This document shows, piece after piece, positions 47,301 through 59,300 of a DNA stretch of 64,000 nucleotides. The stretch's first letter is position 1. Each line of letters begins with the position of its first letter. The position numbers and the translations under genes were made by a program. The notes under the pieces are model-generated. The model saw only the letters and a list, made by a program, of their open reading frames with translations. It made no database searches and had not been told where the DNA came from. Source of the stretch: Piezodorus guildinii (taxonomy: Eukaryota > Arthropoda > Insecta > Hemiptera > Pentatomidae); assembly GCA_023052935.1 (NCBI GenBank), contig CM041294.1, forward strand, positions 88,272,616-88,336,615, read 5' to 3'.

Positions 47301-50300
47301 ATGAACAATTGAAACAGTAAAAATCTGAGATATCAGTCTGAGAGAAAGATTTTCCCATTAATTGTATATCAGAAGTTCTCTGCTAAGTGTTAATAATAAG
47401 GCCTTGATAAATTCAACAACATAATAAACATTTTAAAAATCAGCTGGTTGCTTCATCTATTTACTTTTTATCTTGCTCAGCTCTATCAGAATTTTATTTT
47501 GTTTAATTAATATTATACTTTATAAAATCATAATAAAAATAATAATACAATATAAAAATAATAAGATATAATCATAAAAATACTTGTATGATTTCTTGAC
47601 GACGCTTATAGAAACCAGAAGAACCAAAATCGAGAGGAGCTGATTGCAATTCTGAATGAAACACGCCTTCTACATCGTAGAAAATAACTTCCCACATGCA
47701 AGCTAGTGCACATGTAACTAATAGTTTCCCTTCATCGTGAATACCTGTAATAGAATGAAAACAGAGAGATAAGAATAAAATTCTAAAGTATATTATTTTA
47801 TTAATATTTATTTTTTATAATGTGTTATTTTTAAAATGAATTTTGTCATAAAATATTTAATTTTTAGTTTCCTTCATTAAAAATCATACAAAATAAAGAA
47901 AAACAGAAGAAATAAACAAAATTGTAACACTGTAATGATTACTACTACTAGCGAATGTTTATTTGTTTTTTATTTAATATCATAGGAGTCTGAAATTTTG
48001 CCTATCCAGGATTAATTACGATAGTGATCTTTAACAAGTACCTCAGGCACAGGCTCGGGACCACCTTTATACGTCCCCTCCGAAGGACAGCATAACTAAG
48101 GATTTTTTACTCCCATTAAAAAATCCTAGGGCCACCTGCGGGTTTGAACCCATGAACTTGGGCATTGAAGGCTGTTAATTTAGTCACTATGCAACAGATG
48201 CCTCCTCTAATGAAAATTTTTAATATTTAATATGTAACTGTACAATGAATTAAAAGACAAATCAAATAGATGCATACACAGTATTGAGTAAATGTCAAAA
48301 CAAAATTAAGTAAGGAAATAAACTGAAGGAAACTATTTATCACTAGGAAAGGAAAAGAAGTTTTTATCTGAAGCCATAAAACAAATATTATTTTTATTAT
48401 TTGTTATTTGAAATTCACAATTTTATGGAGAATACAAATGAACATAACATAAATATTCTTTAAACAAGCAAATAAACAAGAGAGAAGTGTATTATCTTAA
48501 TAATCTTAAACCATAGTATATATGATAATATTAATTACCTGAACTAAAACCAAAGGTAGACATATAATGCTGCCGAGCGACTTCTTCAACAGAGGAATAT
48601 TCTTTTCCTTTTTCCGTATTTTTCACAAATACTTGTTTTTTACTTGTTGTAACACTGAAAGATGTTATAGCCATAATATTACATAAATTTGTAATTAATA
48701 ATTACTACTTCAGTTATAAACAATGTTTAATAAAGGCATAAAATGAATTTATTATTATATGGAAATAATAAACCAATTTACTTCAACTAGTATTATTTTT
48801 GTATTGAAATAATTGGTATTACCAATCTTTACAAAAGTTTATAAGACAACTCTCTTTTGAGAATGTTATCTACTAATAACATCAGTAAAATAGCAAACCT
48901 TGGTGCAGAAGTCGCTTCAATTGTGATCGTTTTAGGAGAATAGTTTACAACAGGGATCGCCTCCAATAAACGCGTCCTCAACGATGAATGTAAAGATTTC
49001 CTCTTGCCCATCGATTCTGCCTTCGTGATCAGTGCGATAATAGAATAATTCGTAAGTACTTTAGGATCTTTGAGGCCTTCGACGAGGGCATCTACCATCT
49101 GAAACGGATACCCAAAGTAAGCTTTATGATTCATAGTAATTGATTATTAAAGAATAATTTGGAAAACTTACTCTTTCATGGTTTTGTTGTTTTTCGTAAA
49201 CAAGTGCCAATTCTCTATACCAGTTACCTCTTCCTCCACTAAAACAGAAATACCAAAACTGATAGAAAAATATGAAGAAACTTCTAAGATGCTAAAAACA
49301 AGTTAAAGCAACATATGAGAAATTGTAAAAATACTAAAAATATAAATTATATAGCATTATCCAATCCACAGCATTGTTAATAAGCATAAATCTAATTTAG
49401 AAGATGCACAAATTTTAAATACTGAACAAAAATTAAAATATTTTGGATTTCGTTGAAAAAATTGCTGTAATATCTCAGTCATTTACGCTTTTAAAATTTG
49501 AAATTTTAGTTTTACACAGCTTATTATTTTTGAGCAAGACACCCCATACATAAACACATATTTTTGCGGGGGGATCAGGGAGATCCTAAAATTTCTGGTG
49601 AAAACCCTAATTCGAATATTTTCACGATCGCAATACTATCCCTTACTAAATATCTCATATATAGGTAAAATAAAATTTAAAAAAATGAGTATTTATATAA
49701 AATATTTTATAATTTTGAAATAAAATATATAAATAAATAATTCTGAAGCTTACCCAAGAAAATATTTTTGTCCTAAAAGAAGTTGAAGTATCTCTATGGC
49801 TTCCTCCCAAGTTTCTTCACTTTTCTTCAGAACCTCAATCCCTGATGAAAGTATGTAAGCATAATTTCGACCGGGAGTAAACTTCATTAGGTAATCCATA
49901 TCTTTTGATTTCCATTCATCCAAAAATTGTCTGTAAAACAAAAAAAAAAATTAATAAATAATATGGATTAAAACAACACATAAAATAAAAAGATGAAAAA
50001 ATGTTAAGTAAGCTACGAGAGAAAAAAAAAAAAATAATCAGAGGAAATTTAACTATTTTAGCAAAGGGATTCAGAGAGTGACATTTTTTGTTAAGAATTG
50101 CCCCTTTCTACTGTCAGTTTATAAATTTTATTTTCCCTAACGTCTCTAAATACTCATTGCATATTGACATATATCACCTTTAGTATGATTAATTAAATTA
50201 ATAAACACTTTAAAAAATATCTCTTTTACAAGATGTAAAAAAATTAAATAATATAAAAACATTTTTGTAACTGAACTTACATATTCAAATCATTATCAAT

Positions 50301-53300
50301 ATATAGTTTAAAATCTATCTTGCACTGGTTAATTATAACACACGCTTTCTTCCAATCTTTATTGGCTTTTGTCTCCACAAATTCATCCACAATTACCAAT
50401 GATTTTTCATACCTGAAAATGTAATTGAGAGTCAATTATGTCAGTTAGTTATTGAAATAAATTAAAAAATAAAATAATTTTATCAAGATTATTAAAATAA
50501 AATTACTTTACTAATTACTTTATGAAGTGCACTTTGTGTTACAAAGAAATTTCATAAAATGAATAACTTAAGGTTTAAAAAATGAAATACTGAGATTCAA
50601 TAATAAGGAAGAAACTATATTTGGAAACTTTTAAACAAACATAAGATAGTTTTCTATTATTTATAAAACATAACATCATACAATCAGATATCCTGCATAT
50701 GATTCAGGCATGAAATAAATAATGAATTGAATACATTAAATTAGGCCTTGAATTCAATCATATTGCTTTAATCAAGTTAAATTATTTTAAAATTAATTTA
50801 GGACAAATTCAAATAATTAAAAAAAAAAAATAGTATAAATAAACTAGCGAGAATAATTTGACAATAAACATCAAGAATAAAACTTTGTAAACCAGTTTAT
50901 GTTTATGGCTCACGGATACCCTAATGATGGTTCAAATGTTTGAGCCGAAACATCAGCAAAATTAATAGATTTTTAAACGACTGACTCCCGGTTATTTCCA
51001 CCTATGATAATTTCAACAGTCAACCATACAGGCCCGGTTGCACTGACCGTGTTTAACTTTAACTTTACTAATCTGGATAAGTAAATCACGGGTTAGCAGA
51101 AATTCCATTGCACCAATCATAATTAGCCCTAACTCTAAGTTAAGTGATGGTGTTAAGTTAATTCACCTTCCTACCTCGATTATCCGATGTCAATGTTACC
51201 TTTCTACTGTTACTTTAGCTTTCAAACATAGTTTGTGTCAGTTTCAGTTTGTTTTTTCTGAATATTTTCGTGATATTTATCCTAATACACCGAAGAAAAA
51301 TGAACACAATCTCTTCAGATGAATACTCAACATCAGATAAACATATAATACAATTGGTAAATATACTTTCTAGGAACAAGCTTTACAAAGTAAGGAGGAA
51401 TCCATTTGAAATTTACGATGATGTGGAATTCATAAGAAGGTACAGATTTCGAAAAGAAACAGTGCTAAATATGATTGACAATTTTAATATTAATGATTTT
51501 GAATCATATCCTCCAAACAGGAACATCCATAACACCTTCAAACCAGTTACTCTTTGAAACATTGTTTGTGTCTGTTTTAGTTTGTTTTTTTCTGAATATT
51601 TTCGTAACATTTATCCCAATACACGGAGGAAAAATGAACACAATCTCTTCAGATAAATATTCAACATCAGATGAAGATATAATGCAACTGATATATATAC
51701 TTCCTAGGAACAAGCTTTACAAAGTAAGGAGGAATCCCTTTGAAATTTAGGATGATGTGGAATTCATAAGAAGGTATAGATTTAAAAAAGAAACAGTGCT
51801 AAATATGATTGACATTTTTAATATTAATGATTTTGCATCATATTCTACTTAACCTCAAGAGGTATTATGCTACTAGTAGTTACCAGCAGGTTCTTAGCGA
51901 CATCATTAATATTGATAAATCTACAGTTTATAGAATTATTCCACGCATAACAGCATTAATAGCCAGGAAGTCAAGTGATTTAATTAAAATGTCCATAACA
52001 GAAGTTGATAAAAACAAAACAGTGTCAGATTTCTACAGGATAAAATGTTTTCTTTGAGTAATTGGTGCGATTGACTGCACTCATATTAAAATCCAGTGTC
52101 TAAGTGGAGCTAATACAAAACTATTTTGAAATAGAAAAGGGTGGTTTTCATTAAATATACAAGTAGTGTGCGATGGGAACTTGAAAATCCTGACACTGTG
52201 CATGACAGTTGGATTTTCAATTAAAGTGCATTACGAGTGAGATTTGAGTCAAGAGAATTTGGAGATTTTTGGCTTCTAGGAGATAGTAGTTATGGCTGCA
52301 AAACATATTTACTGACACCAATTTTAAACCCAACAAATGCTGCTGAAGAAAAATCAATTGTCACACAAAATCAAAAAATCATTGAGAGAGCGTTCAGTTT
52401 TATGGAAAGAAGATTTCCTTGCCTTGCCAATGGAATTCGAATGGATCCAAAAAAAGCCCTAAATATTATTGTACCTGTAGATGTCCTCCACAACATTGCA
52501 ATAGAAACCCAGGACATCTACAACGTACCAGAACCAGAAGATTACTTTCCTGATGTTGTTTCACCATCAGAAATTATATGTGAAAGTGATATAGCTATTC
52601 GCAGAGCACTTGTCGACACAAATTTTTCAAGATGTAAGGAAATGACATAATTTTGTATAAATTGCAATGTGTGTTATTAAATCAATTAACCTTTCCCTCT
52701 TTTGTGGTCAAGTGGTAATTTATTTGTTTGTATTTATCAATAAAGTCTGATTTTTGTATTTTATTTACATATTTTTTCCCTCTAATTCAGTAAATTGATT
52801 AATAATAAAAATAGGTTAATTGGAAGAATGAAAAATGATAATAAATAATTTGTAGGTTTCTAAATCTTCCAAAAACAGTTTATTACAATTAACTTTAAAA
52901 CGAGCCAAGATTACGAGGGCCTTCCCCATCAACAGGACTCACTAAAATACATCAAAAAATTATCAATTAACATTATAAAATAACTTTTTAAATATTAACT
53001 AAAATCATTACCAAAAATATGCATAACAATGTTACAAAAAAATTATATTTACCCGAAATTCATTTAAAATTAAAAAAATTATCCATTTTTGATTAAAATT
53101 TTGTCAAAAATTTGTCATAAAATTGTTTTGTTTTTTGAATTAACACTAAGGAAAAAATACCCATTTAACTGACATATTCTTTGGCCCCAGATGAATTAGG
53201 GTCATACTATTTACTGTAGTAAGTATACACTGATTTATTATTAAATATAAGTCACTAAGGTAAGGTTTACAAATTTTAATTTCCCAATTGTAGCAAGAAC

Positions 53301-56300
53301 TGCTTGTGAGAGGTGTTTTCAATCTGTTTTATAATTTATGGTATCTTTTATATTTTTGTTTATATATAGATTCAATTGTTTTTCTATATCCAATATTGTA
53401 GGTTTTTCAAAATCAAAATTGTGATAAGGCTGAATACTGTGTTGTGCAAGTGCTGTAGTGTTTATATTTTTACAATTATTGCTGTGTTGTTTGACTCTAG
53501 TTGTGATCTTTTTAGAGGTTTCTCCTATGTATATCTTATCATAATCTATACAATTTATTTTATAAATAACATTCAGTTTTTCGTGTGGTAAAATCTTTAA
53601 TGTTTGATAAATGATTACTTAGTTTATTATGGTTATATAGTCCTAATTTTATCTGTGGGGAATTAAATTCAACAAGTGTTCTCTTAATTTCTTTGGATAG
53701 ATGAGGTATAAATTGCATTTTTTGATAATGGTATATATTTCTATTTCTTCCACTTATCATGTCTATATTTATCGCATTATTGATATTACCTATAATTGTT
53801 TTTTTATTATTTTCATTCTGGTAAAGATCTGTTATAGTTTTTTGTTTAGGTTTTACTATTTATTGTTCATATTGTCATCAATTTTTGGTTTATTATTGAT
53901 CAATTTATTGTTATTAACGTTAAGGTTTTTTGTCCTGGGTTCATTTTTAATTTCATTGTACTAGATTTAATTTATTATTTTTTTCGAATACATCTAATAA
54001 CATTTTATATACTATAGTTTTTATTCCATTTAGATAATCATTGTCTGTCTGGTTTCACAATACAATCCAGCTTCCTTGATATTCAATAGATCTTGAAATG
54101 TTTCATTATTAATTCTCAACGGTCAACTAATTATATCTATTATGGTATTAATATATATTAATCGGCAGAGTAAAACAATCATTTCAATATAACCTAACTG
54201 TCTCTGTCTAGAGGGTTAGGAGTTGTTAAATACGTCACGAATATGATGACGTCCCGCGCTAACCCATGTTAACTAACTCGAATTAAAAATTTGTTGGTGA
54301 AACTGGACAAAAACTTTAATCATGATTAGCTTTTAACCCGGGTTAGTTAACAGCAAAAGTTAACTTTAACACAGGCTGTTGGTGCAACCGGCCCACAGCC
54401 TCACAAAAATGAAAAACTATCAGCTAATATGCAAAAATGGATAATTTTCTATGGCCATCTTCTCAGAATTAACTCTGATACCTTAACAAAACAAATACTT
54501 TTGGGTTCTTCCATAATCATAAAACAAAACCCAATTGCTTTGTAGAAACTGAAAAACAAAACAAAATAAAAAAATGTGGTTAATTAAAAATTACAATCAT
54601 TACTCAACCAAACAGTAAAATACGAAAATAAAAGACGAAAGTATATATCATTATATAAATAAATCGAAAATAAAAACCATCAATAACTGGAATGTGCGTG
54701 CCCTAATACACTTTTGAATTTTGTACTAAAACAATGCAAGTAGAGAATATAATTTTAACAGAGAAAATTAATAACTATAATAAGTTATTAATTAATATAT
54801 TGAAGAATTTATTTCAAAGCAAAATTCTGATCTAATGGATTATGATAAACATTATTCTTATTATTATATTTAGGGATGGATCGGAAACCTCACTATGGTG
54901 CACGTGAATATTTTCTTAAGAAACCAACCATATATAAATATACATTTTTATAGAAAATATTCTACTGTTTTTAATTATATCCACCAATTCATGGCTGTTA
55001 TTTGTATCACACAAATATTAAGTTTAAAATTTAACATTTCTTTCTTAATAAACTAATATGTAAATTTCTGAGAAATCGTTTTTTTTTTTTTTTTTTGTTT
55101 TTTTTTAAAACAAGTAACCTTTTTTTTTATTGAAATCATTCAGCCATTACCAACAAAAATAAATGATAAAATTATTTGTAACACTTGAAGAATTTCAAGA
55201 AAAATCAATACATACTCCTTAAACTTTGCAATGTTCCCAAACACATCGACTGGTCGCAAGTTGTACTTATGATAAATAATAGTTCCTTTGTTTTTCTCAG
55301 AAAGACTTTTAGCAAGATCTGAAACTCGCTTTGATTCTTCTCCACGGTAATGCGGATATGTATTCAGCAAGACTAATATTTTGAAAATATCTCTGGCTTC
55401 CGGACATAATTTTACGCATTTTAGAATTTTCTTTATGCTGAAAAGAAGTTTTGTATAAGTAATTTAAAACTAATTTTATACATTTAAACTTTAACTACAA
55501 CAAAGTAATTATTATTTTTATGTATTATGCTTTCATTGATGAATCTCATGTCAAGAATCTGTATATTTATTTTTTAATAGTATTAATTCTGGGATATTAA
55601 GATTCTTAATAATAATAAAAAAAAAACATACAAGAGTTTCTTTATTCTGGCTTTACTTAATTGAATAATCGTCTAATAAATTCTTAGGTATATCAATAAA
55701 ACAAATAATAAAAATAAAATAAAATATATAATAATTAAATACAGATATCTATATTATATTTTCTCAACTTTGCTTAATCATAATTATTTAATAATATAAA
55801 CAAAAGATTTATCTTTTGGGATATGGAGAAATAAAAAAAAAAAAAATAAATAAATAAACCTGTACCACTACAACCCATGGAGGGTCTTGGGCTCAGTACA
55901 TATACAGATTTGTACTGTTTCTAGGCTAATGGCCGTGCAAGAGGTGATTAGGCCTTGATCACGCTCAGCTGCCAGGTTTTTCCCCCAATTTTTTGGTACC
56001 AACTTTATAGAGGCTGGGTCTGTCCCAGGAGGGTCTCCATACCTTAGGGTCGCTCCCCGACTGAATTAACAGAATAAATAATATTCTGCCAAAGCCGGGA
56101 TTTGAACCCAGGACCCGGAGAACTGTAGAATTGTGCTCTATCCACTAGACCATGCCACTCCCTCAAGGAGAAATAAATTGTGTTCTAAAAGAATGAGAAG
56201 GTTGAATGAGGAGGTTGAAGCTCAAGTGTTAAGAACATTCTATCGCTTTGCTAAATTAAAAAAGTGTTCTAGTAAGTTTACTTACTGTGAACTACTTCGC

Positions 56301-59300
56301 AGGTTTGAGGAAAACAACACCCTGGTAAAAATGGTGGGATAAAATGTGACTATTTTTAAATCGAGGAATCACTGACCTAATCATGGCATAATTTGCTACA
56401 CTGATGGTTCACTAATAGACAGTCGCTCGGATGCGGGGGTCTGGAGCAAGGACAAACCGGACTCTGGGGCTATCATTCCACAAGGCAAAAATAGAACAGT
56501 TTTCCAAACTAAATTATTAGCTATTCTCCACTGTGCAACTGACTAATGTGCCGAGAAAGTTAGTGGTAAAAAAATTAATATCTATACTGACAGTCAGGCG
56601 GCACTTGGTGCTCTTAATAATCATACAACAACCTCAAAACTTGTGGAAGAATGTAATCTTGCTCAAAACAACAGAGTTAGTATTGAATCGGTACCTGGAC
56701 ACACTGGATTTAGTGGAAATGAGAAAGCTGATGAATTGGCTCAGAAAGATGCTAAACCATTGCTAATGATTGCTGAAATCATTCCCATAACACCGGAACC
56801 CCAGTGCGGTATTAGGTTAAGTTCTGCTTTTAGGACTATTAAATAATCCTATTTAGCTAAATTTTAACAATTTTGGTTAAACAAGGGACAACAACACTCA
56901 CTTAGATTGTTTGATGGTCTCAGTATTAATAGAAGCAAGTGCCTACTTAGTATAAGTAGGTTTTCCTTAAAAACCATAACTGCTATTTATACGGGACACT
57001 ATAAACTCAACTACCACATGTTTAAACTTGGGATCTCAAGTATGCCTCTGGGTAGACTATGTAGACAGGAAGATGAAACATCTTTTCATATAATCTGCTA
57101 CGACAGGTTTGCAAGGTACTTTTTGGTGCTGACTGCCTGGAATACCCGCTAAGAAATAAGCTCGTTAATCCTAACAGCCTTCTAAAGCTTGCAATTGCAA
57201 CTAAACTCATGTATTGATTACACAACTTCGATTCTATGGTACACAATAGACGTATTGGTGCTAGTCTATGCCAGCAAAAAATAAATAAATAAATAATTAG
57301 AAAGGAAGATTTATGACTGGAGGTAGGTAAGGAATTCCAAAACAAGGAGTATTACTGTAATGGATCATAAACAATATTGTAAAGGAGGCACTTCTGTGAG
57401 AGGGATTATATAAATCAGTAGACTCAGACTTGTATTTAAAGTATCAATGGTAGAGAGTGGTGCAAAGAGGTCAAAAATAATGGAAAGTTTTCTGGGTTAG
57501 GAATAAAAAGGTGCCAATTAGATATTTTCATCAGAAATTACTATCATCCTAGGCCAAAATACCAGTGTATTTGTATTTTTTTGTCTTACCTCCAAGATCT
57601 TCTTCTGGACTCTAAGATCCTTAGTTAGTTAAAGTGGAATAGAAAGAGGGAGGATGCTAGAAAATGACAATACTCTGGGGAATATGTCTCAGAATTGTGG
57701 AAGCTGAGAATAGAGATGGATTTTCCAGTAATTTGGGAAATGGTTAATCCAGATTATTGTTCAAAGAAAAATCCAAAAAATTTTAATAGAACTCTGAATA
57801 GTAGTAGGTTGGAATAATGATGAATAGTAGAAAATTGGCCTTTGGCTTTTATCTGTCCTATTCTTTCTTATCAAATTATAAATAAAAGTATACAATAAAA
57901 AAAAATTGGTGGACGCAAATCACAACATTCCCTTTTTTTTGCTGGCATAAACAAGCACTGTGACCAATAGGTCTATTCTGCGCTATATATTAAAAGTTGT
58001 ATGATCAATATATGAGTTTAGTTGCAATTGCAAACTTTAGAAGGCTGTTAGGCTCAACAAGCTTATTACTCAGCAGGTGTTTGGTGTTCCAGGCGGTCAG
58101 CACCAAAATGTGTGAACCGAATCCCTTCCAAGCCTGTTGCAATAGCAGATTATATGAAAAGATGTTTCATCTTCTTGTCTGCAAATTCTACACAGAGGCG
58201 TACATGAGATTCCAAGCTTGAACATGTGATAGTTGAGTTTACAGTGTCTTCTGTTTTGAGCAAGAAAAATACCACTTAAAGATAAGGAATCTAAGTTGAA
58301 ACTTTTTTTTTTTTAAGTCCAGTCCGTTTTCCAGATCAGAGCAAAAATTGTTCCAGTCAACATGTCCTGTAAGCAAAGAAGGAGGTAAGGGTTTAGAAAT
58401 CTCTATATATCTTCATAGCTCTACAACCCATGAAGGGTCCTGGCTTCTGCCTGCAGCAAGCGCCACGAGCTAATATTCTTCTTTTTATCTCAGCTGCGGT
58501 TTCGTTGTTGTGATTCACCAAAGACCCAAAGTATACAAATTGAGAAACATGCTCAAACTCGTACTGTCCAAAAGAAACCTTGGTGCCAAATAATCATGGA
58601 GCTTCATCCGAAATCATATACTTCGTCTAATCTTCGTTCACAACGAGTCCTATGCGTTTCGCTGCTGCTTCTAAAGCAAGGAAGGCCTCAATTACTGCTT
58701 GCCTGGACCGTCCTACAATATCTATATTGTCCGCATATGCCAGCATTTGCACCGATCTGTTCCATACAGTGCCTGTGGTTTGTATCTTTGAGTCCCTTAC
58801 TGCTTTTTCCAGGGCCATATTAAAGAGCAGGCACGCCAGAGCATCCCCTTGCCTCACTCCTCTTGTCGATATAAACTCCGATGATCTCCAACCTTGCACT
58901 CGGACCACACATTGGATGCTTGTCATGGTCAGCCTAATGAGTCTGATCAATTTAGGCGGAACAGTCAGCTCTTACAATGCTTTATATAGTTCCTTTATCT
59001 CAATGCTGTCATATGCTGACTTAAAATCAACAAAGAGGTGTGTGTGGTCACATTATACTCTCTCGAGTATTGTGCAGAGGCTGAAAATTTGGTCTGTAGT
59101 TGACCTGCCTTGACGGAATCCACACTGATAGGGATCTATCTCTCTTTCAGCAATTGGTAGGAGTCTAAGACTAAGTAGGAACTTGCTTTTATTAATACTG
59201 AGACCATCTAAAAATCTAAGTGAGTGTTGTTCCTTGTTTAAACAAAAACGGTTTGTCCTTCCTCCAGACCCCCGCACCCAAACCACTGTCCATTAGTGAA

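Larger units (their letters stand above)
51030..54395 (+). mobile_element. PIF/Harbinger-like transposon with nested Penelope fragment
   Basis: The left end GGCCCGGTTGCACTGACCGT and right end ...TTGGTGCAACCGGCCC form imperfect inverted termini of about 25-50 bp (also GTTAACTTTAACAC versus GTGTTTAACTTTAACTTT). A possible 3 bp duplication ACA lies on both sides. The interior carries a Harbinger transposase remnant (51300-52650). The stretch 53280-54050 is Penelope-derived, making the unit composite. It lies in the intron between FAN1 exons 3 and 4. Confidence 0.7.

Noticed and set aside
53376..53964. Plus-strand hydrophobic ORFs (53376, 53701)
   Set aside because: Antisense of the Penelope-like GIY-YIG region.
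56090..56165. Apparent tRNA gene on minus strand
   Set aside because: A-box and B-box are present but the cloverleaf is incomplete and the sequence continues into a SINE body and A/T tail shared with other copies.
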